From an uncultured Lachnospiraceae bacterium (lineage in GTDB: Bacteria > Bacillota > Clostridia > Lachnospirales > Lachnospiraceae), in the NCBI GenBank assembly GCA_937915975.1, contig CALGGL010000390.1:1-28279 (forward strand): a stretch of 28,279 nt of DNA, given 5' to 3'. A program made the position numbers and the translations under genes. The notes below the pieces were generated by a model, which did no database searches, was not told the DNA's origin, and worked only from the letters and a program-made list of their open reading frames with translations. Positions 1 to 8,988 of the stretch are shown here, piece after piece (the stretch's first letter is position 1; each line of letters starts with the position of its first letter).

Positions 1-52
1 CAGCGAAGCTGAGCCGAAGCGATAGATAAACAAATAATAAAGATGGGGTGTT

Positions 53-535
53 ATGAAAAATCGTGAAATTAAAAACGTGTGGGACCATGGATATATGGAT
101 AAGGCTAAGACCAAGCAGCAGGTAAAGGAAAGGGCAGATAAGCTTTTTGATATGATGAGTCTTACGGAAGCTAAGGACAGACTTCCTTCACAGGTTTCGG
201 GTGGAGAGGCACAGAGAGCCGCTATGTCGAGAGCTGTGATAAATGAACCGAAGCTTCTTTTTGCCGATGAGCCGACCGGAGCCTTGAACAGAAAGAATAC
301 GGAGAATGTCCTTGATCTTCTTACCGAACTTAACAAGGACGGACAGAGCATACTTATGGTTACTCATGATATAAAGGCTGCTCTTCGCGCTAACAGGCTG
401 ATTTATCTCGAGGACGGTAAGATATGTGGGGAGATGGATTTAAAACCGTTTTATGAGCTTGATAAGGCGGATAAGACAGCTTTAAAGGACAGAGAAGCAC
501 AGGTTAACTCATGGCTTTCATCCATGAACTGGTAG
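53..535 (+). CDS. ABC transporter ATP-binding protein, N-terminally truncated (no Walker A)
   Basis: This 160-residue protein holds only the second half of an ABC ATPase. The signature is at SGGEAQRAAMSRA (about residues 49-61), Walker B at LLFADEPTGA, and the H-loop at MVTHD. The usual 220-250 residue ATPase of such exporters has about 90-100 more N-terminal residues with Walker A and the Q-loop, and these are absent. All three frames contain stops between bases 1 and 52, so the missing part is not just upstream in another frame. The gene keeps a purine-rich ribosome site before ATG 53 and lies 15 bp upstream of the permease gene, which is intact. It is probably a 5'-deleted remnant; it could be expressed but should not hydrolyse ATP alone. 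The ABC family is certain; functional status is inference. Confidence 0.8.
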   Translation: MKNREIKNVWDHGYMDKAKTKQQVKERADKLFDMMSLTEAKDRLPSQVSGGEAQRAAMSRAVINEPKLLFADEPTGALNRKNTENVLDLLTELNKDGQSILMVTHDIKAALRANRLIYLEDGKICGEMDLKPFYELDKADKTALKDREAQVNSWLSSMNW

Positions 536-550
536 AAGGGTGGGAGCGAT

Positions 551-2923
551 ATGAGAGATTTGAATTTGATAATAAAAGGAAATTTCAGAAAAAATAAGGC
601 TGCGTATATCACTGTTTTCATACTAATGTTTATTGTTTCCGTCTGCTTTGTAACCGTGTTAAGTGTAGTAAATAATACAAAGAAGCACAATCAAAAGGCT
701 ATGGAGGATACCGGACTCGGAGATATGCTTATCTGGTGCGGTGAATACAATTTTGAAAACTTTGAAGAAGCCAAAACAAAGTTTAAAGAAAAGCTTTCAG
801 ACTGTGATGTCATATCGGAGGCTAAAGCTATAGATGTGATAGAAACCTATATACCTGATATAAATGGTCATGATTATGGCAATACAGTATTTCTTATTGA
901 CTATAAGTCTGAGCAGGTAAGCTATAAAGTATATGATAAGGACGATAATTTGGTTGCCTCACCTCATCTTGATAAAGGCGAGATAATTGTTCCGATAAGC
1001 TTTAAGGTGCTTTTTGATGTCAATATAGGTGATACGTTTGCCATAGGTCGAGGAGACGATACTCTGGATGTTAAAATAGCATATTTTTTTGAAGACCCTT
1101 ATATGGGGACTTATCTTATGGGCATAAAGACAATGCTTATATCGGATACAGACATCTCTTATATAAAAGATAATTTTGACGGTTATGCTTATGCAAATTC
1201 TGTATTATATTCACTTAAGAAGAGCGACTCGAAGATGAAGGATATAGAGTTTGAAAAGCGTGTCAATAGGGACACAAATATATCTGCGTACGCATGGATT
1301 ACCATTACTAAAAATCAGTGTAGTACCTATATGATGATGATGGTTAATATTTTTTCCGGAATACTTTTGGGATTTATTATTATGCTTGTGATAATAGCCA
1401 TAATAGTTCTTGGACACAATATAAGTAACAGTATAGAGAAGGATTATGTAAATTACGGAATATATAAGGCAATCGGCATTACAAACAACAAGCTTAAAAT
1501 ATCTATAATGTGCGGATATATTATAACCTGCATAATCGGATTTATAGCCGGTGTTCCGGTTGCCATACCTCTTATAAAGGTTGTAAATAAAATTTTAAGA
1601 CCGGTGGGAGGTACCTACGTAGAGTCAAAAGCGGATATGGTTTCAAGTTCACTTGCTATGCTGCTTATACTTGTTTTTGTAGGTATATATATAATGATAA
1701 AGGTGGCAAGGATAAGCAGGGTAACACCTGTTATGGCCTTAAATGATGGAAGAAAAAATGTACATTTTTCTTCAATTTTAAAACTGCCTGTATCAAAGAG
1801 GTTTCTTAATACCTCGCTTGCTTACAGACAGCTTATCTCAAGAAAGAAGCAGTATATAAGTGCGGTTATAATTACAGCTTTTCTGGTAGTATTTATGGTG
1901 CTTATAAATCAGATGCTTTCATGGATGTCGGGTGGAGATGCAAAGATAATGACCGAATTGTTTGAGCCTGTAGCATATAATATGGTAGTATCAGGCGAGA
2001 AGTCGGAAGATCTGGAAGCTAAAAAGGACGAGATTAATGATCTTATTGCAAACGAAAGTGAATATAAGATTATACATGCTACTAATCAATATGTACTTTT
2101 GGATGATTCCAAAATATGCTGCCAAATCTTTGACAATCCGGAAGCTATAGGCAATATAGTAAAGGGAAGAACATGTCTTTATGACAATGAAATTCTTATG
2201 ACGGAATACCTGTCCAAAGAGCTTGGAGTGGGTATAGGAGATACTGTTGTTGTAGGTGACCATGAGGAGAAGGAAGATTATATCATAACCGGTCTTACGG
2301 CAAGCGGTAACGATGCGGGAAAGAGCTTTATTATGAACTGTAATGGCTATGAAAGACTGGTAAAGGATGTTGATTGGACATGGAGAGTTGCCTATTATGT
2401 TGTAAAGGATGAAGAAAAGGTTGATGATATAGTTGAGCTGATAAATGACAAATACGGCGATTTGGATATTAAAGCCGAAAGCGAAGATTATGATATGGGA
2501 AACAATCCTATATCCGTTGCAGTTAAAGGTATATCTGTCGTAATATACACACTCTCCGCAATCTTTATTATGATAACGGTTATTCTTGTATCAGGCAAGA
2601 TGTTTGAGCGTGAAAAGAAGGATTACGGAATTCTTAAAGCCTGCGGTTTTGATGTAGGCAAATTAAGAAGTCAGTTCGCTGTAAGATTTATGATTGCATC
2701 CTTTGCCGGTTCTTTGCTCGGAATAATAATTGCGCTTTTGTCCGGTGAAAAAATAATAGAAATGATTTTCTCCATGTTTGGTGTTATGCATATTGATTTA
2801 GTGTTTGGAGCACCCGCACTTATTATTCCAATCTGTGTAGTCGCACTTATGTTTTATGTATTTGCATATCTTGTATCAAGAAGGATAAAGAAGGTATCTA
2901 CAAGAGTGCTGGTGGTTGAATAA
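551..2923 (+). CDS. FtsX/MacB-type ABC transporter permease
   Basis: A 790-residue membrane protein with the two-domain FtsX layout: one helix near residues 18-40, a large extracytoplasmic region, three helices at about 260-290, 315-345 and 362-388, a second unit starting with a helix near 436-458, another extracytoplasmic region, and three helices near 658-685, 712-735 and 755-780. The motif EKKDYGILKACGFD just after a helix is typical of the cytoplasmic coupling region of FtsX permeases, and EKDYVNYGIYKAIGI is the matching one in the first unit. Such permeases work with a dedicated ATPase in export or in sensing of peptides and antibiotics. The partner ATPase gene just upstream is truncated, so this permease may be orphaned. 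Substrate unknown. Confidence 0.88.
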   Translation: MRDLNLIIKGNFRKNKAAYITVFILMFIVSVCFVTVLSVVNNTKKHNQKAMEDTGLGDMLIWCGEYNFENFEEAKTKFKEKLSDCDVISEAKAIDVIETYIPDINGHDYGNTVFLIDYKSEQVSYKVYDKDDNLVASPHLDKGEIIVPISFKVLFDVNIGDTFAIGRGDDTLDVKIAYFFEDPYMGTYLMGIKTMLISDTDISYIKDNFDGYAYANSVLYSLKKSDSKMKDIEFEKRVNRDTNISAYAWITITKNQCSTYMMMMVNIFSGILLGFIIMLVIIAIIVLGHNISNSIEKDYVNYGIYKAIGITNNKLKISIMCGYIITCIIGFIAGVPVAIPLIKVVNKILRPVGGTYVESKADMVSSSLAMLLILVFVGIYIMIKVARISRVTPVMALNDGRKNVHFSSILKLPVSKRFLNTSLAYRQLISRKKQYISAVIITAFLVVFMVLINQMLSWMSGGDAKIMTELFEPVAYNMVVSGEKSEDLEAKKDEINDLIANESEYKIIHATNQYVLLDDSKICCQIFDNPEAIGNIVKGRTCLYDNEILMTEYLSKELGVGIGDTVVVGDHEEKEDYIITGLTASGNDAGKSFIMNCNGYERLVKDVDWTWRVAYYVVKDEEKVDDIVELINDKYGDLDIKAESEDYDMGNNPISVAVKGISVVIYTLSAIFIMITVILVSGKMFEREKKDYGILKACGFDVGKLRSQFAVRFMIASFAGSLLGIIIALLSGEKIIEMIFSMFGVMHIDLVFGAPALIIPICVVALMFYVFAYLVSRRIKKVSTRVLVVE

Positions 2924-2970
2924 AATGCATACGGATTGTAAAGTATAATATTACTTGACAAAGTACTGAT

Positions 2971-3015
2971 TCTCGGCTAAACTAAAATTGGATTTTTATT
3001 TAGCCGAGATTTTTT
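2971..3015 (+). terminator. Rho-independent terminator after the permease gene
   Basis: TCTCGGCTAAA (2971-2981) pairs perfectly with TTTAGCCGAGA (2999-3009) and is followed by six T. It lies 48 bp after the permease stop and ends the exporter transcript. Confidence 0.9.
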
Positions 3016-3113
3016 AAAATATGTGTTTGAATAGACAAAAAAATTATATTTTGTTTTAGATCAGACGGGCTATAAGGATAACCAATCTAATATATCAGTG
3101 TGGGGCAATAATT

Positions 3114-4361
3114 ATGTATATAAAAAGAGCTGTAGAAGACACAGTAATCAAAATTAAAGATATGTTTCCGGTTCTACTTGTTACGGGGCCGCGTCAGGTT
3201 GGCAAGACAACTCTGTTACAAAAGCTTATGGAGCAGGATAGGAGATATGTAACTTTAGATGATCCAAATGCGAGGTACCTTGCAAAAAATGATCCCGCAC
3301 TTTTTTTGCAACGCTATAAACCACCAGTATTGATTGATGAGATACAGTATGCGACAGAACTTTTACCATATATAAAGATGAGTGTTGACAAAAATAAAAA
3401 AAATGGAGATTTCTGGATTACAGGTTCTCAGGTGTTCAGACTTATGAAAGATGTCAGTGAAAGTCTTGCAGGCAGAGTTGGCATTATTAATCTGCTTGGA
3501 CTTTCCGATGCAGAAATATATGATTATGAAAGTGTACCATTTACCGTTGATTCAGATAGATTATTAGACAGGATAGACAAGACAAAGATACAAGGTCTTA
3601 ATAAGATATATGAGAGAATTTTTCGAGGTTCTATGCCTGTACTCTGTGCTGATAAAAATATTGATTGGGAGACATATTACAGGTCGTATGTTGAAACCTA
3701 TCTGCAAAGAGATATAAGGGATTTGACACAGGTGGGAGATGAGATGCAGTTTTATAATTTTATGACAGTTGTAGCTGCTAATACATCTAAACCGGTGATA
3801 TATGAGGAAATTGCCGGTTCAGTAGGTGTGTCCGCACCTACAGTTAAAAGGTGGCTGTCTATATTGGTTTCTTCTCATATAGTGGCATTGGTGCAGCCTT
3901 ATCAAAATAATATGTTAAAAAGGGTTGTAAAAATGCCGTTATTACATTTTCTTGATACCGGACTAGCTGCATATTTACTTAGATGGGGAAATGCAGAGGC
4001 TTTGGAAAAGGGCGCTATGTCCGGTCAGTTCTTTGAAAGCTTTGTATTTTCAGAAATTTATAAAAGCTATTTGAATGCAGGAAAAGAACCTCCTATTTAT
4101 TATTATCGTGATAAGGATAAAAAGGAGATAGATCTATTAATTTATCAAAATGGAACATTAAGCCCTATTGAGATTAAAAAAGCAGGTTCGCCGGGAAGAA
4201 CAGCAATAAAGAATTTTCATATATTAAATGCACTTGAAACACCTCAAAAAATAAAAAATGAACTTAAAGTGAAGGTTGGAAACGGAGCAGTAATATGTAT
4301 GTCGAATGATTTGCTGCCTATTGATGATAAAAATTGGTTTGTTCCTGTAGATATGATATAA
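3114..4361 (+). CDS. AAA-family ATPase with DUF4143 C-terminal domain
   Basis: A 415-residue P-loop protein. Walker A is GPRQVGKTT at residues 25-33, Walker B is VLIDEIQ at 72-78, and a sensor-like TGSQ follows near residue 103. This order (GPRQVGKTTL, LDDP, DEIQ, TGSQ) is characteristic of the stand-alone AAA_14/DUF4143 family. The C-terminal part carries a winged-helix-like stretch (VSAPTVKRWLSIL) and then EIDLLI...PIEIKKAG, resembling the PD-(D/E)XK-like end seen in many members. The biochemical role of the family is not known; members are often found in variable genomic regions. The gene is monocistronic, with its own upstream region and a GTGGGG ribosome site before ATG 3114. Confidence 0.88.
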   Translation: MYIKRAVEDTVIKIKDMFPVLLVTGPRQVGKTTLLQKLMEQDRRYVTLDDPNARYLAKNDPALFLQRYKPPVLIDEIQYATELLPYIKMSVDKNKKNGDFWITGSQVFRLMKDVSESLAGRVGIINLLGLSDAEIYDYESVPFTVDSDRLLDRIDKTKIQGLNKIYERIFRGSMPVLCADKNIDWETYYRSYVETYLQRDIRDLTQVGDEMQFYNFMTVVAANTSKPVIYEEIAGSVGVSAPTVKRWLSILVSSHIVALVQPYQNNMLKRVVKMPLLHFLDTGLAAYLLRWGNAEALEKGAMSGQFFESFVFSEIYKSYLNAGKEPPIYYYRDKDKKEIDLLIYQNGTLSPIEIKKAGSPGRTAIKNFHILNALETPQKIKNELKVKVGNGAVICMSNDLLPIDDKNWFVPVDMI

Positions 4362-4444
4362 CAACCGTATAAATTATCAGGTTAAGTGGCATACTTTCTT
4401 ATATAAAGATAATTTAATTATCGTATATAAGGAGGAACAAGACT

Positions 4445-4633
4445 ATGCATAGTTCAGTAGAAACCTATCATGAGGTTGCCGAAAGATGCAGCGCTTACGA
4501 TAAGAAGCATTATCAGGACAGCTTCACCAATATAGCAGGAGATAATAAGAGCTGTCTTAACTGCAGACATTTTGCGGATGATGAATATTGCAGACTGGAT
4601 TTGTATGATCCGATTGCGGAAAATATTAAATAG
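4445..4633 (+). CDS. small Cys-rich protein of unknown function
   Basis: A 62-residue soluble protein preceded by a textbook AAGGAGG about 9 bp before ATG 4445, which strongly supports translation. It has cysteines at SCLNCRHF and EYC plus one near residue 16, an arrangement that could bind a metal such as zinc or iron, but no known fold is recognised. Just upstream, an imperfect AT-rich hairpin (about 4400-4431) ends next to the ribosome site. No functional partner is evident in the neighbourhood. Confidence 0.7.
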   Translation: MHSSVETYHEVAERCSAYDKKHYQDSFTNIAGDNKSCLNCRHFADDEYCRLDLYDPIAENIK

Positions 4634-4640
4634 AATAATA

Positions 4641-4740
4641 TATACCCTAAAGGGTATAAAATATGATTTAAAAAATAAAATACACCCTATAAGGTATAAA
4701 ATTATTATTAAATTTTGACATTATACCTTATAGGGTGTAT
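4641..4740. repeat. three spaced 18-bp palindromes; the last two form a terminator stem for operon A
   Basis: Three similar palindromic 18-mers lie at 4641-4658 (TATACCCT-AA-AGGGTATA, perfect), 4681-4698 (TACACCCTATAAGGTATA) and 4722-4739 (the reverse complement of the second). Start-to-start distances are 40 and 41 bp. The second and third also form a perfect 20-bp inverted repeat (4680-4699 with 4721-4740). Read on the minus strand this stem is followed by TTTTATTTTTT, so it can act as a Rho-independent terminator for operon A. The single-site palindromes also look like operators of an XRE-type repressor; that reading is inference. Confidence 0.75.
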
Positions 4741-4744
4741 TTGA

Positions 4745-5485
4745 CTATTGCTCTTCATTAATATTTTCGTTATCTTCACAATTATCATTATCCAAGCTTT
4801 TTTCACTTACTTCTTTATTCATTTGAAAGATTTTTCGTAATGTAAATGATGTTCCGTATGCGATTGCACCAAATATAAGTAACAACCACAAATACCAAAT
4901 GTATATAAAAATAATTGGGTAGATTATGCAGAATGCAATAGGAGCAACCCATGCAGTAAATATCTTAATCCAACTACCAAAATATCCGATTGCCAGCAGA
5001 AATGAATTTATAAATATTTTTCCTAATGTATTTTCATAGCGGGCTATAAGTGGAAAAACAAATGGCACAACAAGACAAAATAGTATTACCTCAACAATCA
5101 GTATATATGTATATACAGTAGAAATAACTCCGCTTATATTATTGATCATTATATATTCAGCAAGCATTATTGCTATATATAGCAATATAATAAAAAAAGC
5201 CTGTGTGGATTGCTTGAAATTTTTTTTGAATTCTGTAACAAAACCCGATAAAACGGTTTCTTCTTTATCCTCTTGTAATCTCATACACATTGAATATAAA
5301 GCGGTGATAGATGCTCCTATTGTAAATATTGGAAGACAAAAAATCACAAAGCATACATTTAAACCGAATATATTGCCAAAGGTATCCATACCTTTTTGAA
5401 GAAATGATCTTTTGTCGGGAGGCTTTCTGTCATAAGCCTCTTCTATGTGTTTATTAATAACATAATTATTTTGAGTGCTGTGCAT
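4745..5485 (-). CDS. DUF624 (YesL-like) membrane protein
   Basis: A 246-residue integral membrane protein with about five or six hydrophobic helices. The stretch FGNIFGLNVCFVIFCLPIFTIGASITALYSMC near residues 36-68 is the family-defining N-terminal helix pair of DUF624/YesL. These proteins are typically encoded with CUT1 sugar ABC transporters and their role is unknown. Here it is the last gene of operon A, 85 bp after permease 2, with an AAGGAGA ribosome site and an intervening hairpin at 5509-5541. The C-terminal tail is acidic (NDNCEDNENINEEQ). Confidence 0.85.
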   Translation of the reverse strand: MHSTQNNYVINKHIEEAYDRKPPDKRSFLQKGMDTFGNIFGLNVCFVIFCLPIFTIGASITALYSMCMRLQEDKEETVLSGFVTEFKKNFKQSTQAFFIILLYIAIMLAEYIMINNISGVISTVYTYILIVEVILFCLVVPFVFPLIARYENTLGKIFINSFLLAIGYFGSWIKIFTAWVAPIAFCIIYPIIFIYIWYLWLLLIFGAIAYGTSFTLRKIFQMNKEVSEKSLDNDNCEDNENINEEQ

Positions 5486-5508
5486 AATAGTTCTCCTTGT
5501 TTTTATAT

Positions 5509-5541
5509 AAATAAGGTGCGCCTTTATAGCACACCTTATTT
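5509..5541 (-). other. intercistronic hairpin, operon A (permease 2 / DUF624)
   Basis: AAATAAGGTG at 5509-5518 pairs with CACCTTATTT at 5532-5541. It sits between the permease 2 stop and the ribosome site of the DUF624 gene. It may be a partial terminator or an mRNA processing/stability element. Confidence 0.6.
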
Positions 5542-5570
5542 AAATTAAATATATTAATTTTAGATAAAAA

Positions 5571-6431
5571 TTATTCTTTTACACCACCAAGTGCCACACC
5601 TGCGATAATATATTTTGATAAGATAAAATACATAACAAGGAGAGGTAATACTGTTACGAAAAGACCACAATATATTTGTCCCCAGTCTCTTTCCTTGTCG
5701 TTTGCTTTAAGTGCTGCTACAAACATTGGCATAGTCATTTTCTTTCTTTCTGTTCCAAGAACGAGAGAAGGAATGTATAGATTGTTCCATGATGCTACGA
5801 ACCCAAATATAGCTTGGGTTGCCATCGCCGGTTTGAGTAGTGGAAGAACAATTTTATTAAATGTATAAAATTCCTTTGAACCATCAATTCTTGCGGCTTC
5901 TATTATTTCAAGTGAAAGACCGGTTTCCATATACTGCTTCATAAAATATACAGTAGTAGGAGCTGCTATTGCCGGAATGATAAGCGGCCAATATGTTCCG
6001 TAAAGATGAGTAAGGTTACAAACCTTTATAAAACCAACAACTGAAACCTGAGTAGGAATCATCATAATTGCATATATGAATCCCCACATGAAATTTCTGC
6101 CTTTAAATTTATATGCTGTTACTGCATACGCGGTAAGAGAACCAAAATAAATTTGAAGAATAGTTGCCGGAACAGTAATGAGCAGTGAATGCCACATAGC
6201 CTGCATTACATTAACACCACTTGTTTTATTACCTGCTTCTATAAGGTTTTTAAAGTTTGTCATAAAATTTGAACCGGGCAAAAGTTTAATACCGGTTACG
6301 ATTTTGGATGATGGCAATGTAGAATTTATAATCAATATAAAAAATGGAAAAATTGATATAAAACAAAGCAATATGCAAACAATGTATCGTACAAGTTTGA
6401 CTGTTGAGTATCCTTTAACTTCCTGATCCAT
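5571..6431 (-). CDS. sugar ABC transporter permease 2 (MalG-type, CUT1), operon A
   Basis: A 286-residue permease with six predicted helices and the cytoplasmic EAA loop EAARIDGSKEFYTFNKIVLPLL near residues 177-198, the contact point for the ATPase. The C-terminus IIAGVALGGVKE is typical of MalG/UgpE-like CUT1 subunits. It pairs with permease 1, ending only 12 bp upstream, and with the binding protein of the same operon. It is clearly paralogous to the permease at 17794-18675, with the same C-terminal SKYIIAGVALGGVKE. No ATPase gene is present in the operon. The sugar transported cannot be told from sequence alone. Confidence 0.92.
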   Translation of the reverse strand: MDQEVKGYSTVKLVRYIVCILLCFISIFPFFILIINSTLPSSKIVTGIKLLPGSNFMTNFKNLIEAGNKTSGVNVMQAMWHSLLITVPATILQIYFGSLTAYAVTAYKFKGRNFMWGFIYAIMMIPTQVSVVGFIKVCNLTHLYGTYWPLIIPAIAAPTTVYFMKQYMETGLSLEIIEAARIDGSKEFYTFNKIVLPLLKPAMATQAIFGFVASWNNLYIPSLVLGTERKKMTMPMFVAALKANDKERDWGQIYCGLFVTVLPLLVMYFILSKYIIAGVALGGVKE

Positions 6432-6443
6432 TTATTCTTTCAC

Positions 6444-7373
6444 CTACCTTCCATCATTTGTCTTATCCTGAGTAATCTTATAGAATACCAAGCTTATTAT
6501 CATTGTTACAACAAAAAGTACTATTGAATAGGAAGCAGCACGTCCAAGATTTTGAGCACTTCCTACTGTAGTATACTTTTTAATCAACATCATAACTGTT
6601 GTAGTAGAGTTTACTCCGTTTACAACAGGTCCACCATCGTTAAACAGCGCCGGTATATCGTACATCTGTAAACCACCTATAGCTGATGTTACAAGTGTGT
6701 ACTGCAAAATCGGTTTAAGTAATGGGAGTGTAATTTTGAAAAATTGTTGTTTGCTTGTTGCACCATCTACCATAGCTGCTTCGTATAGTGATGGATTTAT
6801 GCCCATTATACCTGCACAAAGTACAATCATGGTGTTACCATACCACATCCAAAACTGGATAAAAGCTATAATTATTAATGATGCCCATCCTTTATATAAG
6901 AAGCCGTCTTTTCCAACCCAACCAAAGCTCTTTGCTATGAGTGTAAGCGGTCCGTTTATATCAAACAAGCTATAAAATAATACTGCTATTGTTGCTGCAG
7001 TTATAATATTAGGCATATACATAATAACCTTATATATACCATTTCCTTTAAGTTTATATTTTATGTCAGTAAACCATGCTGCAAGAAGTAGTGAAAGTAA
7101 AATTTGTGGAATGAAATTAAGTATCCATAATACTATGGTTACACCTAATGCTTTCCATATTTCTCCACCACCCAGATTACCAAATACATAATTCTTAAAA
7201 TTTCCAAGACCAAATGATTCAGTTATGTTTCTTCCGTTTTTTGCTGTATAGATTAAAGAATTATAAAAAGTATATATTAAAGGATATAATTGAAAAATAA
7301 AAAATATTAAAAAAAATGGAACAGCAAACATAAAACCATATTTACCATGTTCTACAGATTTCTTTTTTGTCAA
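6444..7373 (-). CDS. sugar ABC transporter permease 1 (MalF/UgpA-type, CUT1), operon A
   Basis: A 309-residue permease with about six helices and the EAA loop YEAAMVDGATSKQQFFKITL near residues 197-217. The start is TTG at 7373: it has AAGGAGG (plus-strand 7381-7387) seven bases upstream, and the resulting N-terminus MTKKKSVEHGKYGF aligns with MKRKTVEYGKYGY of the paralogue at 16805. It forms the membrane channel with permease 2. A stem-loop at 7408-7438 separates it from the binding-protein gene, so it is probably made in smaller amounts than that protein. Confidence 0.92.
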   Translation of the reverse strand: MTKKKSVEHGKYGFMFAVPFFLIFFIFQLYPLIYTFYNSLIYTAKNGRNITESFGLGNFKNYVFGNLGGGEIWKALGVTIVLWILNFIPQILLSLLLAAWFTDIKYKLKGNGIYKVIMYMPNIITAATIAVLFYSLFDINGPLTLIAKSFGWVGKDGFLYKGWASLIIIAFIQFWMWYGNTMIVLCAGIMGINPSLYEAAMVDGATSKQQFFKITLPLLKPILQYTLVTSAIGGLQMYDIPALFNDGGPVVNGVNSTTTVMMLIKKYTTVGSAQNLGRAASYSIVLFVVTMIISLVFYKITQDKTNDGR

Positions 7374-7407
7374 AGTATAACCTCCTTACATGAATAATTT
7401 TATAATA

Positions 7408-7438
7408 TACGCACCAGTAAAAAATCTACTGGTGCGTA
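7408..7438 (-). other. stem-loop after the operon A binding-protein gene
   Basis: TACGCACCAGTA (7408-7419) and TACTGGTGCGTA (7427-7438) form a perfect 12-bp stem with a 7-nt loop. The equivalent place in operon B has a similar stem (16576-16605). Such structures after binding-protein genes commonly lower read-through or stabilise the upstream mRNA, giving excess binding protein. Confidence 0.8.
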
Positions 7439-7475
7439 AATACTACCTAAGATATAAATATAATTATTTTAGATA

Positions 7476-8912
7476 TTATTCTGCTGCAGGTATACCAAGC
7501 TCAGTGTTAGATTGATCATAGATAAATGCAATTGCATCATCTACACTAGCATAATCACCTGTGTTGTAACCATTCATGGCCTTTTTGATATAATCTTCGT
7601 AATACTTATCAGCATATGTTGAAGCTGACTGATCAATACCTTCTGCGGCAGCAGCCCAAGTTTCATATGGGTTCTGACCACCAAGGAACTTAAGACCATT
7701 GTTATCGTCTGAAAGACTTCCGCTTGCAAGCATCTCATTAGCTGTCTTATTAACAACTGCATCACCGGTTACGTTTGTGATATCTACACCGATTGCAGGA
7801 TCAAATGCGAGCTCGTAAGCGATAAATGCTGCAAGTTCTGGGTTAGGAGTATCCTTACCGATTGATACATAAGTACCACCCCAGTAATATGACTGAGGAC
7901 CTACACAAGCACCCCATGAACCGTCTGTAGCACCATTACCCTGGAATACACCAATCATCCAAGGACAAGCGAAATAACAGAATACATTTCCACCGTCTGC
8001 CATGTTAGCAGCCCAGTCACCATTCCACATTGTTCCGCCGTTTGTGTAATCTCCATCATAGAGCTTCTTAGCAGTCTCGAGGAATGTAGCAACTGAATCG
8101 TCGAGCTTAACTGTCTCAGAACCATCTGCTGCAACGTTTACCCACTGCTCAGTATGAGCATTGATTATTGCATAGTAAACTTCGTCAGGACCATTTACAA
8201 TTTTATAACCAGCTTCTTTAAGTGTTTCTGCTGCTTCAAAAAATGAATCCCAATCACCGATAAGCTTTTGAATGTCTTCCGGATCGTCTGTACCAAAAAC
8301 TTCATTTGCAATCTCTCTATTGTAGAATACGGAACCTGCTGTTGACTGCCATGTTACAGCCTTGAGCGCACCATTATATGTTGCAAAGTCTTTTGAGTAA
8401 TCATAGTTATCTGACCACATATCTTCTGTAAAGCCAAGATCTAAGAGGTTAGCAGTTTTACTGTCATCCTCTATCCAATACTTTGCAGATCCTACATCAG
8501 CAGGAATGAGTGATGGATACTTATCAGAATCAAATGCGAGGTCAATCTGCTCAAGAGATTCCTCTGATGCACAACCAAGATTGATATATTCTACATAATC
8601 CGAATATTCAGGATATGCTGTAAGTACTACGTTGAGCTTCTTCTGGAAATCATCATCCCAAGAATATGCATAAATCTTTTTAGACTCATCCCATCCGTCG
8701 GTGCTTGGAGCAGCTATTCCTCCGCTTACAGTTTCCTCGGTTGCATCACCGTTTGAAGCCTCTGTATCCTTGTCGGAAGCTTCAGTTTTTTCTGTGCTTT
8801 CTACTACGGTAGTAGCCTCAGTTGTTGTGTCCTCACTCTTACCACATCCGACGATGGAAAGTCCCATCGCAAGTGACAAGGTGAGTGCCATTGCTTTTTT
8901 GAATTTTTTCAC
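7476..8912 (-). CDS. extracellular sugar-binding lipoprotein, operon A
   Basis: A CUT1 solute-binding protein of about 478 residues. The N-terminus MKKFKKAMALTLSLAMGLSIVGC is a lipoprotein signal with Cys23 as the lipidated residue, followed by an acidic Thr/Glu linker and the binding domain. I place the start at GTG 8912 because it matches the GTG start of the paralogue at 15139; a TTG at 8924 in the same frame is possible but unsupported. Neither start has a Shine-Dalgarno sequence, which is odd for a protein normally made in large amounts. The sequence upstream of 8917 is unrelated to the leader of the paralogue and the recombinase gene ends 77 bp upstream. Expression from here may therefore be low or depend on rearrangement (inference). 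Confidence 0.9.
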   Translation of the reverse strand: MKKFKKAMALTLSLAMGLSIVGCGKSEDTTTEATTVVESTEKTEASDKDTEASNGDATEETVSGGIAAPSTDGWDESKKIYAYSWDDDFQKKLNVVLTAYPEYSDYVEYINLGCASEESLEQIDLAFDSDKYPSLIPADVGSAKYWIEDDSKTANLLDLGFTEDMWSDNYDYSKDFATYNGALKAVTWQSTAGSVFYNREIANEVFGTDDPEDIQKLIGDWDSFFEAAETLKEAGYKIVNGPDEVYYAIINAHTEQWVNVAADGSETVKLDDSVATFLETAKKLYDGDYTNGGTMWNGDWAANMADGGNVFCYFACPWMIGVFQGNGATDGSWGACVGPQSYYWGGTYVSIGKDTPNPELAAFIAYELAFDPAIGVDITNVTGDAVVNKTANEMLASGSLSDDNNGLKFLGGQNPYETWAAAAEGIDQSASTYADKYYEDYIKKAMNGYNTGDYASVDDAIAFIYDQSNTELGIPAAE

Positions 8913-8917
8913 AAAAA
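8884..8917 (-). repeat. 34-bp inverted repeat, copy A (start of operon A binding-protein gene)
   Basis: Read on the minus strand, 8917 down to 8884 (five T, the GTG start and the following 26 bases) is identical to 15134-15167 on the plus strand. Identity stops sharply upstream, and downstream the genes diverge at many synonymous sites. Candidate recombination site or conversion tract. Confidence 0.7.
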
Positions 8918-8988
8918 GAATCAAATTTAGATTTTTTAATATTGAAAAAAGAATTATAATAATAGCACAATCGATAACACTGGGTTTA

